64,000 nt of DNA, taken from positions 1,798,001-1,862,000 of the forward strand of contig NZ_CP090347.1 in the NCBI RefSeq assembly GCF_021398715.1. Direction: 5' to 3'. Below the pieces are notes generated by a model. That model did no database searches and was not told the DNA's origin. It saw only the letters and a program-made list of their open reading frames with translations. The position numbers were made by a program, and so were the translations under genes. The stretch is from Microbacterium binotii (GTDB taxonomy: Bacteria; Actinomycetota; Actinomycetes; Actinomycetales; Microbacteriaceae). Within the stretch, counting starts at the first letter, position 1. Every line of letters starts with the position of its first letter. Positions 32,893 to 41,625 of this stretch are shown in pieces.

Positions 32893-34545
32893 CTACCGGG
32901 GCTGAGCCGCATCGTCCGGCGCCTGTCGGATGACCTCGACATCGAGCGGGAAGTCGATCGGGAACGTGCCGAACAGCAGGCGCCCTGCCGCTTCGGCGGC
33001 CTCGGCCACCGCCTGCGCGGCCGCGTCCGCCAGTTCCTCCGGCGCGTGCACCATGACCTCGTCGTGGAGGAAGAACACCAGATGCGCGCGATCTGCGAAC
33101 GCCGGCCCGGATGCGGATGCGGGCGGTCCTGATGCCGCCGGCAGTGCGTCCAGGCGCCGCCGGATCTCGGCGAGCCAGCACAGCGCCCACTCCGCCGCGG
33201 TGCCCTGCACGACGAAGTTCCTCGTGAAGCGGCCACGTTCGCGCGCAGCGCGCAGCGCACCCTCGCGAACGCCCGGCTCCGCATCCGCCTCGCTCGCGCG
33301 CGCCTGCAGCGCGAGCCACGGCGCCTCCGCGTCGGGTGTGCCGCGTCCGAGCCAGGTGGCCACCCCGCGGCCGTCCTCCCCGGCGACCGCCGCGTCGTCG
33401 ACGAGGGCCATCGCCCTCGGGAACGTCTTCCGCAGACGCGGTACGAGGCGTCCACTGTCGCCGGTGGTCGCGCCGTACATCGCCCCGAGGACCGCATACT
33501 TCGCCTCCTCACGGGTCGCGACCGCGCCGGTGGCGACGATTCCCTCGTAGAGGTCCCGTCCGCGCGCCGCCTCCGCCATTCGCGTGTCGCGCGACATCGC
33601 AGCGAGCACACGCGGTTCGAGCTGGGCCACATCCGCATCCACGATGACCCACCCGGAATCGGGGCGCACGGCCGGACGCAGCTGCCTCGGGATCTGCAGT
33701 GCTCCCCCGCCACTCGATGCCCAGCGACCCGTCACGACGCCCGCCGGCACGTACACGGGTCGAAACCGGTCAGCGCGCACCCACTCGTCGAGCCACGCCC
33801 AGCCGTTCGCCGTGTACAGCCGCGCGAGCCTCTTGTACTCCAGAAGGGGCTCGACCACCGGATGCTCGATGCGGGCGAGCTCCCACTTGCTCGTCGAGCC
33901 CACCGTCAGCCCGGCCCGATGCAGCGCGCGGAGCACTCGCGGCGGGGAGTCCAGCGACAACGAGGCGTCGCCGAGCGCCGCGCGCACCCGCTCGCCCACG
34001 TCACGCATGCGGTCGGGCGCTCCGCCGCCCACAGGGCGACGGCCGAGCGTGTCGACCAGGATCCGCTCGTGCGTCGCGCGATGCCAGGGCAAGCCCGCGG
34101 CGTGCATCTCGGCGGCGATCAGCGCGCCCGCGGACTCCGCCGTGATGAGCAGCGTCAATCGCCCCGGATCATGGGATGCGGCGATGACGCCCTGCTGGGC
34201 GCGCCACTCGGCCTCGACCTCATCGAGATCGAAGGCGGGCACCTGGTCGAACGCGAACAGCGTCTCCCCGCCGTCGTTCGCGGTCGGGGCGAGATCCCAC
34301 CGGTCACTCGCGCTCCACGGCACGCTCACGGGGCTCAGCGGGCTGTGGCGCAGGATGCGGCGGGCCAGCCGCACATCCCACGCGCGCGCCACGCGATCCC
34401 CCGCCTGGAGGATCACCGGGTAGCTCGCGGAGGTGTCGGCCCACACCCAGCGGGTGGGCGTCGGCGCGTCGCCGGAGACATCACGGACGCCGTCGGCCGC
34501 GACGATCCGCCAGGACGACGACGGCGTGCCCCGGCGGCCGGTCAT
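32893..34545 (-). CDS. PolA-family bifunctional 3'-5' exonuclease / DNA polymerase
   Basis: A 550-residue family A polymerase, shorter than DNA polymerase I and lacking the 5' nuclease domain. Motif A appears as VIVDADVAQLEPRVLA, motif B as EEAKYAVLGAMYGATTG, and motif C as FFLHDEVMVHAP. The N-terminal half replaces the exonuclease domain and shows weak conservation (DLDEVEAEWRAQQG). Actinobacteria often carry this second PolA-like protein in addition to PolA; its role is probably repair. The ATG at 34545 is used. It lies between the zinc-ribbon gene and rnpB on the same strand. Confidence 0.88.
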   Translation of the reverse strand: MTGRRGTPSSSWRIVAADGVRDVSGDAPTPTRWVWADTSASYPVILQAGDRVARAWDVRLARRILRHSPLSPVSVPWSASDRWDLAPTANDGGETLFAFDQVPAFDLDEVEAEWRAQQGVIAASHDPGRLTLLITAESAGALIAAEMHAAGLPWHRATHERILVDTLGRRPVGGGAPDRMRDVGERVRAALGDASLSLDSPPRVLRALHRAGLTVGSTSKWELARIEHPVVEPLLEYKRLARLYTANGWAWLDEWVRADRFRPVYVPAGVVTGRWASSGGGALQIPRQLRPAVRPDSGWVIVDADVAQLEPRVLAAMSRDTRMAEAARGRDLYEGIVATGAVATREEAKYAVLGAMYGATTGDSGRLVPRLRKTFPRAMALVDDAAVAGEDGRGVATWLGRGTPDAEAPWLALQARASEADAEPGVREGALRAARERGRFTRNFVVQGTAAEWALCWLAEIRRRLDALPAASGPPASASGPAFADRAHLVFFLHDEVMVHAPEELADAAAQAVAEAAEAAGRLLFGTFPIDFPLDVEVIRQAPDDAAQPR

Positions 34546-34564
34546 CTCATCCGACCGCGGCGGA

Positions 34565-35296
34565 TCACAACCCCGACTCGGCGGTGCGCACGAGGATGCA
34601 GCCGCACTCCGGGCACGTCGCCACGACGTCGTCGGCCAGCTGCCGCAAAGCCGCCAAGTCGGTGCCGGAGAGCATCATGTGGCAACCGCCGCAGGTGCGT
34701 GCCTGGAACAGTGCCGCCCCCGCCGAGCGGGTCGCCAGCTTCTCGTACAGCGCGAGGAGCTGCTCGGGAACGGCCCCTGCGACAGCTGCGCGGTCACGGC
34801 CCAGCTGCTGTTCGAGAGCCGACGCGGCCTCCACGGTCTCCTTCGCCTCCGCCGAGAGGCGCGAACCCTCGTCGTGGTTCGCGCTCACGAGCTGCTGCTG
34901 CTCGGCGACGGCGGCTTCCGCGGCTTCCAGCCGCTCCATGAGCTCCAGCTGCGTCTCTTCGAGCTCGTCCTGTCGACGAGTCAGCGACGCCAGCTCCCGC
35001 TCGAGGCCGACCGCATCCTTCGCGCTCGCGGTCTTCTGCAGCAGTTCCTCATCACGCTGACGACGCGCGACGACCAGCGCCACGTCGCCTTCCACACGTC
35101 GCAGCTCCACCGCGACATCGTCGACGACGTTCTGGCGCGCGGCGAGCTCCTGCGCGAGCTGCTGCTTGGCCTTCACGAGTTCGCCGATGCGTGCGGCCTG
35201 AGGAGGATTGCGCCGGGCGTGATCGGCCTGCGCGCGGCGGGCGTCGATGTCGGCGAGGTCCAACAGGCGCAACTGGTCAGCGTGGGCGGCGTTCAC
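34565..35296 (-). CDS. coiled-coil protein with C-terminal C4 zinc ribbon
   Basis: A 243-residue protein. Residues 1-170 form a long antiparallel coiled coil rich in Glu, Gln, Arg and Ala. The C-terminus has two cysteine pairs, CGGCHMML and CPECGCILVR, about 24 residues apart, forming a zinc ribbon. It belongs to the CT398/zf-RING_7 type family, which is widespread in bacteria, often beside a Nif3-like gene and RNase H-type genes. Function is unknown; nucleic acid binding has been proposed. The GTG at 35296 follows GGAGGG very closely, so the start may be one of the neighbouring codons. Confidence 0.85.
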   Translation of the reverse strand: MNAAHADQLRLLDLADIDARRAQADHARRNPPQAARIGELVKAKQQLAQELAARQNVVDDVAVELRRVEGDVALVVARRQRDEELLQKTASAKDAVGLERELASLTRRQDELEETQLELMERLEAAEAAVAEQQQLVSANHDEGSRLSAEAKETVEAASALEQQLGRDRAAVAGAVPEQLLALYEKLATRSAGAALFQARTCGGCHMMLSGTDLAALRQLADDVVATCPECGCILVRTAESGL

Positions 35297-35438
35297 CCCT
35301 CCAACCTACGCCAGCGCACAGGGCGCCGCGGCGGCGGTGCGGTGACGGCTTGTTACCTCCCGTGTCGGCCGGTGTGCTCGAACCGACGAGGCTCGTTAGT
35401 TTCGGGACTCGACCCCCGTCCGCCCTGAGGAGCCCGCC

Positions 35439-36245
35439 ATGAGCACCGCCGTCGCCACGGACCACGTCCATCCGGATGCGGGAGCGCCTGCATCCCTTGT
35501 GCAATTCAACGGCCTGGGGCGCACCTTCGGCACGCACGTCGTGCTCGACGGGATCAATCTGACGGTAGAGCCGGGCGAGCTCGTGGCGATCCTGGGAGCC
35601 TCCGGCTCGGGCAAGTCGACGCTGTTGCGCATCGCCGGCGGCCTCGACCGTGCCAGCGAGGGATCGGTGTCGATCGACGGCGAGCCCGTCGCCGCACACG
35701 ATGCCCGCGTCGCCATCGGCTTCCAGGAACCGCGACTGCTGCCCTGGCGGTCCGTGTCGGAGAACATCGCCCTCGGACTTCCCGCGGGCCTCTCGCGCGA
35801 CGAGCGCTCGCAGCGGATCGCATCGCTGCTGGAGCTCATCGGACTCACCGCCTTCGCCCACCATCGCCCTCGCGAGATCTCGGGTGGAATGGCGCAGCGC
35901 ACCTCGCTCGCTCGCGCGCTCGCCCGGCGCCCCGGCGTGCTCCTGCTCGACGAGCCGTTCGGCGCCCTCGACGCACTCACACGACTCAAGATGCAGGATC
36001 TCCTGCTCTCGATCCTGGATGAGGCGCCCACGACCACGCTTCTGGTCACGCACGACGTCGACGAGGCCCTGCAGGTCGCCGACCGCGTCATCGTTCTCGG
36101 AGTCGAATCAGGGTCGGCGGGCGCCCGCGTCCAGCGCCTGATGACGGTCCCCGGCACCCGGCCGCGCGACCGCGGCTCAGCCGAGCTCGCTGAGCTCCGC
36201 GCCGACCTGCTCGGCGCGCTCGGCATCGACCGCCACGCGCACTGA
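35439..36245 (+). CDS. ssuB: ABC transporter ATP-binding protein, aliphatic sulfonate/nitrate type
   Basis: A 268-residue ATPase of the taurine/nitrate/sulfonate importer group. It has Walker A (GASGSGKSTLL), the Q-loop (GFQEPRLLPWRSV), the signature (REISGGMAQRTSLARAL, with SGGM for the usual SGGQ), Walker B (LLLDEPFGALD) and the H-loop (LLVTHDVDEAL). It is first in a three-gene importer operon with a binding protein and a permease. Neither a sulfonate monooxygenase nor a taurine enzyme is nearby, so the exact substrate is uncertain. Confidence 0.88.
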   Translation: MSTAVATDHVHPDAGAPASLVQFNGLGRTFGTHVVLDGINLTVEPGELVAILGASGSGKSTLLRIAGGLDRASEGSVSIDGEPVAAHDARVAIGFQEPRLLPWRSVSENIALGLPAGLSRDERSQRIASLLELIGLTAFAHHRPREISGGMAQRTSLARALARRPGVLLLDEPFGALDALTRLKMQDLLLSILDEAPTTTLLVTHDVDEALQVADRVIVLGVESGSAGARVQRLMTVPGTRPRDRGSAELAELRADLLGALGIDRHAH

Positions 36246-36292
36246 CCTCCCGTCCCGCCCCCTCCCTTTCCACAGCAATCGAAAGGCTCGCC

Positions 36293-37297
36293 ATGTCCCG
36301 CTCTCGCCGTCTCCTCGGTGCCTTCGCCGGCTTCGCCGTCGCCGCCGTCGCCCTCTCGGGCTGTGTCGCCGGGGAGGATGCTCCCGCTCCCGCAGGCAGC
36401 GGAGCCGCCGCATCCGACGTCACCATCAAGCTCGACTGGGCCACCTACAACCCGCTCAGCCTCATCATCAAGGACCAGGGCTGGCTCGAAGCCGACGGGT
36501 ACGACGTCGAGTGGGTGCAGTCGCTGGGTTCGTCGAAGGCCAACGAGGCGCTGCGCGCCGGCGCCATCGATTTCGGGTCCACGGCCGGCTCCGCCGCGCT
36601 CCTCGCCCGCGCCAACGGCGTTCCGCAGCAGATCGTGGATGTCGTCGCGCAGCCCGAGTGGTCCGCGCTCGTCGTGCCCGCGGACTCCGACATCACCTCC
36701 GTCGCCGACCTGAAGGGCACCTCGGTCGCAGCCGCGCTCGGCACCGACCCGTACTTCTTCCTCGTGCAGGCGCTGGAGGCGGAGGGCCTGTCGATCAACG
36801 ACGTCACCGTGCAGAACCTCATCCACGCCGACGGCTGGGCGGCGCTCCAGGGCGGTTCCGTGCAGGCGTGGGCGGGCCTCGACCCGATCATGGCATCGGC
36901 GGAGGCCAGCGGGGCGAAGCTGCTCTACCGCAACCTCGACTTCAACTCGTACAGCGTGCTCAACGCCACCGAATCGATCATCAAGGATCACCCCGAGGTC
37001 GTGCAGGTGGTCGTGGACGCGTATGAGCGTGCGCGCGCCTGGGCGCTGGAGAACCCCGACAAGACCGCGCAGATCCTCGCCGACGCCGCCTCGATCGATC
37101 TGGCCGTCGCTCAGAAGGTCATCGACGAACGTGAGGGCCTCGATGTCGATCCTGTGCCCGGATCCGCGCTGGCGACCGTGCTCGCCCCGATCGGCGCGAT
37201 CCAGGTCTCGCTGGGCGATGTGACCTCGCAGGACAAGGTCGACAAGGCGCTCGACAGCTTGTTCGCGCCGGAGTTCGCCGAGAAGGCCAAGGGCTGA
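36293..37297 (+). CDS. ssuA: ABC transporter substrate-binding lipoprotein, sulfonate/NMT1 type
   Basis: A 334-residue binding protein. The signal peptide ends in a lipobox (ALSGCVAG), so the mature protein is lipid-anchored outside the membrane. The SsuA/THI5-like fold is seen in the segments TIKLDWATYNPLSLII, GAIDFGSTAGSAALLARAN, DLKGTSVAAALG and GWAALQGGSVQAWAGLDP. Related proteins bind aliphatic sulfonates, nitrate or thiamine precursors; the ligand here cannot be read from sequence alone. It lies between the ATPase and the permease genes, 47 nt after the first. Confidence 0.88.
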   Translation: MSRSRRLLGAFAGFAVAAVALSGCVAGEDAPAPAGSGAAASDVTIKLDWATYNPLSLIIKDQGWLEADGYDVEWVQSLGSSKANEALRAGAIDFGSTAGSAALLARANGVPQQIVDVVAQPEWSALVVPADSDITSVADLKGTSVAAALGTDPYFFLVQALEAEGLSINDVTVQNLIHADGWAALQGGSVQAWAGLDPIMASAEASGAKLLYRNLDFNSYSVLNATESIIKDHPEVVQVVVDAYERARAWALENPDKTAQILADAASIDLAVAQKVIDEREGLDVDPVPGSALATVLAPIGAIQVSLGDVTSQDKVDKALDSLFAPEFAEKAKG

Positions 37298-37325
37298 CAC
37301 CCGCCGCCGAGAGGACCACACGACG

Positions 37326-38144
37326 ATGAGCACGACCGGCACCGCCCCCCGCACGGCGCAGACCGCATCCGCACGCGGACCGCTGTCACGACGCGGCGTA
37401 CGCACCCTTCTGGGCTGGGTGGTGCCGGTCGCGCTGGTCGCGCTGTGGTTCCTGCTGACGAACCCCGAGGCGCCCATCGTCCCGGCCTACAAGTTCCCGG
37501 GCCCGGAGGCCGTCGTCACCGCCGGTGTCGACCTCGCCCAGCGCGGTGAGCTGTGGCAGTTCACCGCCATCTCGCTGCAGCGGGTCGTCATCGGGTTCAC
37601 CGTCGGCGCGCTGCTCGGCATCTCGCTCGGTGGTCTCATCGGGCTGTCGCGGTTCTGGGATGCACTGCTCTCCCCCACGCTCGGCGTCATCCGTGCTGTG
37701 CCCAGTCTCGCGTGGGTGCCGCTGCTGATCGTGTGGTTTCAGGTCGGCGAGCAGTCGAAGATCATCCTGATCGCGATCGGCGCGTTCTTCCCCGTGTTCA
37801 CGACGGTCTCGCTCGCGCTGCGTCACGTCGACGCGCAGCTGGTCGAGATGGGCCGCTCGTTCGGCTACACCGGCCTGCGCCTGTTCTTCACGGTGCAGCT
37901 GCCCGCGGTTCTTCCTGCGCTCTTCTCCGGGCTGCGTCTGGCGCTCGTGCAGGCGTGGCTCTTCCTCGTGGCAGCCGAGCTTCTCGGCGCATCGATGGGC
38001 CTCGGGTTCCTGCTCCTGCGCGGCCAGAACAACGGGCGCGTCGATCAGATCGTGCTCGCCATCATCCTGCTCGCGGTCATCGGGAAGCTCACCGACTCCC
38101 TGCTCGCGGTCCTGCAGCGCTGGGCCGTGCGCCGCTGGGGCTGA
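37326..38144 (+). CDS. ssuC: ABC transporter permease, sulfonate type
   Basis: A 272-residue permease with six membrane segments. After a basic N-terminus the first helix is VVPVALVALWFLLTN. The coupling (EAA-type) loop reads EMGRSFGYTGLRLFFTVQLPAVLPALFSG, split here as EMGRSFGYTGLRLFF and PAVLPALFSG. The end has RVDQIVLAIILLAVIGKLTD. It completes the importer with the two preceding genes. After its stop comes a gap of 239 nt containing a palindrome and no gene. Confidence 0.9.
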   Translation: MSTTGTAPRTAQTASARGPLSRRGVRTLLGWVVPVALVALWFLLTNPEAPIVPAYKFPGPEAVVTAGVDLAQRGELWQFTAISLQRVVIGFTVGALLGISLGGLIGLSRFWDALLSPTLGVIRAVPSLAWVPLLIVWFQVGEQSKIILIAIGAFFPVFTTVSLALRHVDAQLVEMGRSFGYTGLRLFFTVQLPAVLPALFSGLRLALVQAWLFLVAAELLGASMGLGFLLLRGQNNGRVDQIVLAIILLAVIGKLTDSLLAVLQRWAVRRWG

Positions 38145-38218
38145 CCTCTCCTCCACCGCTCCAGGCTCCGCCGGGACGCCTACCGGTCGCGTGCCCGCAC
38201 GCATCCGGCGCGCGCAGA

Positions 38219-38283
38219 TCGGAGATTCGGCGTCGCGTCGGAGGTTTCCACCCGAATCCTCCGACATCGGCGCAAATCTCCGA
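38219..38283. repeat. two-part intergenic palindrome after the ABC operon
   Basis: Outer arms TCGGAGATT (38219-38227) and AATCTCCGA (38275-38283) and inner arms GTCGGAGG (38237-38244) and CCTCCGAC (38258-38265) pair perfectly. The design of two stems separated by an internal loop is like the parC-parE palindrome but with a different sequence. It may end transcription of the ABC operon. The rest of 38145-38383 holds no gene that I can support. Confidence 0.65.
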
Positions 38284-38383
38284 CGGGCGAGAAACAGGAG
38301 GCACGCGCGACGAGCGGATGTGGCCGCCCGCCGGCTGTGGATAAGCCCAGCCGACGTGGCCTGCCCGCCGATACCGTGTCGGC

Positions 38384-38902
38384 ATGTCCCGGTGTCACGT
38401 CTCGATTGCGGCCATGATCGGCCTGTTCGTCGCGCTGGGCGTGTCCGGCTGTGCGACGCCGGCGCCCGACCCGACGCCCACCCCGACGGGGTTCGCCACC
38501 GAGGCCGAGGCCTTCGCCGCCGCCGAGGCGACGTACCGCGCCTACATCGACGCGTCCAATGCAGTCGACACGACTGACCCTTCTACCTTTGCCGCCGTGT
38601 TCGGAGCAACCGGAGGTGAGCTCAATGCATCGGCGAGGGAAAGCCTGACCGAGATGCACGCAGAAGGCACGGTCGTAATGGGCGATAGCACCTACTCCAA
38701 CCCAGTGCTCGTCGGATGGAACCCGCCAATAGCCACGATCGCCGTGTGCCTGGATGTATCTAGGGTGAGCGTCAGCAATTCGGATGGCCAGTCGCTCGTC
38801 TCACCTGACCGGCCACCCATCCAATCAATCGCCGTAGACGTAGACCTCGACATTCAGAAGGTCATAGAGATTCGCCCAAGCGGAATGGCAGGGCGATGCT
38901 GA
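38384..38902 (+). CDS. hypothetical lipoprotein
   Basis: A 172-residue protein with a signal peptide and lipobox (GVSGCATP), so it is probably lipid-anchored on the cell surface. A Pro/Thr linker (DPTPTPTG) leads to a helical start (EAEAFAAAEATYRAYIDASN), a pattern seen in many small actinobacterial lipoproteins of about this size. The middle and end (SVSNSDGQSLVSPDRPP, VDLDIQKVIEIRPS) match nothing I recognise. The last 7 nt overlap the start of the next gene. Base composition from about 38570 to 38900 is less GC-rich than its neighbours, perhaps because of transfer. Confidence 0.7.
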   Translation: MSRCHVSIAAMIGLFVALGVSGCATPAPDPTPTPTGFATEAEAFAAAEATYRAYIDASNAVDTTDPSTFAAVFGATGGELNASARESLTEMHAEGTVVMGDSTYSNPVLVGWNPPIATIAVCLDVSRVSVSNSDGQSLVSPDRPPIQSIAVDVDLDIQKVIEIRPSGMAGRC

Positions 38903-39675
38903 CGACATCAGCTGCGCTGTTGATCTGGACAGGCCTCCATGCGCTCATACCGGCGGTCTCGGGAGGCTGCGACTACGACGCGGGCTGGACCGGCGGATGC
39001 GCGAGCACCGACGGGACGTCCGTCATCGTGGAGGGCACGCAGACGCAGCCGGGAACGAACGGCGGCGGGTCGGAGTGGATCCCGACGAGCGGGCCCGGAG
39101 GCGGTGCGACGGCGCCCGCGGAGCCGAAGAATCCGTTCGGAATGGATCTTCTCTACGAACAGATTCCGCAGGACGAGGCGACGGAGGAGATTCCCGCTGT
39201 CACGGTGGCCGATCTCGCGGCGTTCACTCCGCAGAGGCCGTCCTTCGCCGCCGAGCCGGCGGGGCTCGGCGTGGCGGGGCTTCCCACCAACGTCATCGCG
39301 GGCGCTTCCGAGCACACGATCGCGGGCACGCTCTTCGGACGCCCGGTCACTGTTCGCTTCACCCCTGTCGGGTTCCGGTTCGACTATGGCGACGGCGCGA
39401 TCAGTACGACGTCGACGGGCGGCGCGCCCTGGGCCGCACTCGGACAAGCGCAGTTCACGCCGACCCCCACGAGCCATACCTTCGTCTCGCCCGGCGACTA
39501 CACCGTCACTGTGAGCGTCGCCTACGCAGCCGTCGTCGATTTCGGAGTCACGACGCGAGCGGTCAACGGCACCGTGGTCGCGGATGCGGCGCCGCAGGCG
39601 CTGCGGGTCCTCGAAGCTCGCACGGCCCTCGTCGACCAGACCTGCGCGCAGAATCCGCGCGGTCCCGGCTGCTGA
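38896..39675 (+). CDS. exported PKD-domain protein
   Basis: A 259-residue protein that overlaps the preceding lipoprotein gene by 7 nt. It begins with a hydrophobic stretch (AALLIWTGLHALIPAVSGG) that could serve as an export signal, then a Gly/Ser/Thr/Pro-rich linker with two cysteines. The C-terminal half is PKD-like: RFDYGDGAIST and SHTFVSPGDYTVTVSVAYAA match the WxFGDG and YTVTLTV hallmarks. PKD domains are extracellular binding modules. A final cysteine pair (CAQNPRGPGC) could form a disulfide. The target is unknown. It faces the type VII-related cluster on the other strand. Confidence 0.7.
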   Translation: MLTTSAALLIWTGLHALIPAVSGGCDYDAGWTGGCASTDGTSVIVEGTQTQPGTNGGGSEWIPTSGPGGGATAPAEPKNPFGMDLLYEQIPQDEATEEIPAVTVADLAAFTPQRPSFAAEPAGLGVAGLPTNVIAGASEHTIAGTLFGRPVTVRFTPVGFRFDYGDGAISTTSTGGAPWAALGQAQFTPTPTSHTFVSPGDYTVTVSVAYAAVVDFGVTTRAVNGTVVADAAPQALRVLEARTALVDQTCAQNPRGPGC

Positions 39676-39745
39676 GCGCCCGCAGGTTGGCACGCATCCG
39701 TGCGCTCACATGAGCTCAGCGAACGAGCGAGGCACCCGCTGCGCC

Positions 39746-40468
39746 TCAGCCACCGAGCGAGGCAGCGAATCCAGACAACTCGCCGTCGGCGCTCATGGTG
39801 CCGAACAGCGTGTCGACATCGATGGCGATCGTCTCGATCGTCGGCGTCGCGCCGGGAACGGAGATCTCCAGTGGGTAGGTTCCCGCGAACGCCATGACAC
39901 GCGACGACGAGCCGGACAGATTCTCGAACGCCGACGTGACATCCACGCCGTTGACGCTGTAGCGAGTACCGGAGGGGAGGTCCGCGGCGCCCGCGGCGTC
40001 GAAGCCGGCCGACGCCGGGTCGACGACGAAGACCCAGTGGGCGGGAATGTCGCCCTCTTCATCGACATGCGCGAGCTGGAGGGTCTCCGACCGCTCGTCC
40101 GCCCCGATGGCGTACGTGACGTGGATGTCGGCCAGGGTGCCGTCATCCGAGACCTTGGGCTCCCCGACGTTCTTGAGCGACGGCCGATCCGTCAGGGACT
40201 CATAGGCCTCGTCGCCGATGAACGGAGCGTCCGAAGCGGTCTCATCGATCGCGACATCGGTCATTCGCAAGGCCGCGGCCGCCTGCCCACCGGCGAGATA
40301 GCCGAAGAAGGTCTCCACCTGACCCGGGAGGCCGGCTGTGTCCGCGTCGAACTCCGGAGGCCCGTCGAGCGGTGCCACGGATGGAGCACACGCGGAGACG
40401 CCGAGAGCCACAGCCAGCAGTACGCCGGGCAACGCCAGTCGTTGGCGCCGTGACGACGGTGCGCGCAT
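39746..40468 (-). CDS. hypothetical lipoprotein next to the WXG cluster
   Basis: A 240-residue protein with a basic N-terminus, a signal peptide and a lipobox (GVSACAPS). After the anchor there is a folded domain starting VETFFGYLAGGQAAAALRM and continuing with IGDEAYESLTDRP, a layout like DUF4878/NTF2-type lipoproteins that often carry a helix-loop near the membrane. No enzyme motif is seen. It starts 5 nt after the stop of the WXG-type protein upstream and closes that operon, suggesting that it acts with it at the cell surface. Confidence 0.75.
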   Translation of the reverse strand: MRAPSSRRQRLALPGVLLAVALGVSACAPSVAPLDGPPEFDADTAGLPGQVETFFGYLAGGQAAAALRMTDVAIDETASDAPFIGDEAYESLTDRPSLKNVGEPKVSDDGTLADIHVTYAIGADERSETLQLAHVDEEGDIPAHWVFVVDPASAGFDAAGAADLPSGTRYSVNGVDVTSAFENLSGSSSRVMAFAGTYPLEISVPGATPTIETIAIDVDTLFGTMSADGELSGFAASLGG

Positions 40469-40473
40469 CGCGA

Positions 40474-41244
40474 TCAGCCGAGCGTCGCAGCGGGCCAGCT
40501 GCCGTTGGGGAAGCCGTAGAGGTTCGCCATCTCCTGCTTCAACTGATCCGCCTTGGACTTGGAATCCGTGAAGTTGGTGCCGAACGAGGCGACGGCATCC
40601 ACGCCGAGCTGCGCGAGATTCGTACATACCGTCACGATCTTCGGCACGGCGTCCAGCCACTCCAGCGGGTCAGCGGTGATGAAGGAGGCACCCGCGTTGA
40701 TCTGGTCGAGCACGTAGGTGGCGATGCGTTTTCCGAAGTCGATCCACGTGTTCAGGATCTTCTGCGCATAGTCGCTCAGGAAGTCGATCATCCCGTCGAC
40801 GTAGCCGACGACGGTCTCCATCGCGGTGCTCTGACGGCCCGCGAGCGCGCCGTATCCATCACCGGGGTCACCCTTCCAGCTCGTGTCTGCTTTGAGATAG
40901 TCCGCTGTGATGGTCGTGCGAGAACCACTGATCTTCTGCTTGACGACGATCCACTTGTCCTGCTTCGCGTACATCGCGAACGGGTTGCCCGGGCTGAGGT
41001 AGTCGGCGATGGTCGCCAAGAACTCGCCGAACTTCTCGACGGCGATCTGCAGCTTGTCGCGTACCTCCCCCATCCGGTCCATGAACCACTCCATGAACTT
41101 CTCCCACAACGAGATGTCGTCCTTCTTGCGGTTGAAGGTCTCGACGCACTCGTTGAGGCTGTCGCGCATGTCATCGATGCCGTCGGTGACACCCTTGACC
41201 AACGAGTCGAAGGTGCCCTGATCGCTAGGAATGACGGTTGTCAC
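40474..41244 (-). CDS. WXG-fold-like protein, 256 residues
   Basis: GTG start at 41244 with GAGGAG 7 nt upstream. The protein is mainly helical: TFDSLVKGVTDGIDDMRDS, then KKDDISLWEKFMEWFMDRM, and later YVDGMIDFLSDYAQKILN. The middle has ADTSWKGDPGDGYGALAG, a W-x-G turn like that of WXG100/LXG type VII secretion substrates. No toxin domain is recognisable at the C-terminus (KQEMANLYGFPNG). I infer a secreted or surface partner in the cluster. The open frame extends upstream through the next gene, but the sequence there is not coding in this frame. Confidence 0.7.
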   Translation of the reverse strand: MTTVIPSDQGTFDSLVKGVTDGIDDMRDSLNECVETFNRKKDDISLWEKFMEWFMDRMGEVRDKLQIAVEKFGEFLATIADYLSPGNPFAMYAKQDKWIVVKQKISGSRTTITADYLKADTSWKGDPGDGYGALAGRQSTAMETVVGYVDGMIDFLSDYAQKILNTWIDFGKRIATYVLDQINAGASFITADPLEWLDAVPKIVTVCTNLAQLGVDAVASFGTNFTDSKSKADQLKQEMANLYGFPNGSWPAATLG

Positions 41245-41272
41245 GGTGTCTCCTCGTTCCCCGTACTCAGAC

Positions 41273-41584
41273 TCAGCCCTGATCGAGTAGCCACTGCGAG
41301 TAGCCGTCGGCGGCCTCGTAGTTCCGCTTGGTCTCGAGCAGCTTGTCGGAGACGCTCTGCAACTCGGCGACGGCGCTGTCGATGAGGGTGTAGATCGTCT
41401 GTTGCGCGGTGTTGTAGTTGGACTCGGCGCCGGACATGTGTCCGAATCCGTCCATCTCATAGCGTCCGAGTTCGCAGGCGTCCGCGATCGTGCGCACCTC
41501 TGCGAACGTCCCGGACAGCGTGCTCCACGCGGTGGCATCCTGCTTGAGGTCGTCGAGCGCGGCCTCGTAGTCCTGATGACTCAT
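41273..41584 (-). CDS. small WXG100-superfamily-like helical protein
   Basis: A 103-residue, all-helical, acidic protein: DYEAALDDLKQDATAWSTLSG, split as DYEAALDDLKQDA and TAWSTLSG, then YNTAQQTIYTLIDSAVAELQ and KLLETKRNYEAADGYSQW. Its size, the paired helices and the W near the turn fit the ESAT-6/WXG superfamily, although a strict WxG is not present. It lies 28 nt before the 256-residue protein and 41 nt after the YbaB-like gene. It may form a heterodimer with the other small protein of the cluster. Confidence 0.7.
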   Translation of the reverse strand: MSHQDYEAALDDLKQDATAWSTLSGTFAEVRTIADACELGRYEMDGFGHMSGAESNYNTAQQTIYTLIDSAVAELQSVSDKLLETKRNYEAADGYSQWLLDQG

Positions 41585-41625
41585 TGTTCCTCCTCTGTAT
41601 CGAGAGCTTCAGTGAGCACGCGCGC

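Noticed and set aside
35297-35438. Riboswitch before the sulfonate-type ABC operon
   Set aside because: No conserved SAM, TPP or other riboswitch core sequence is recognisable in this 142-nt gap.
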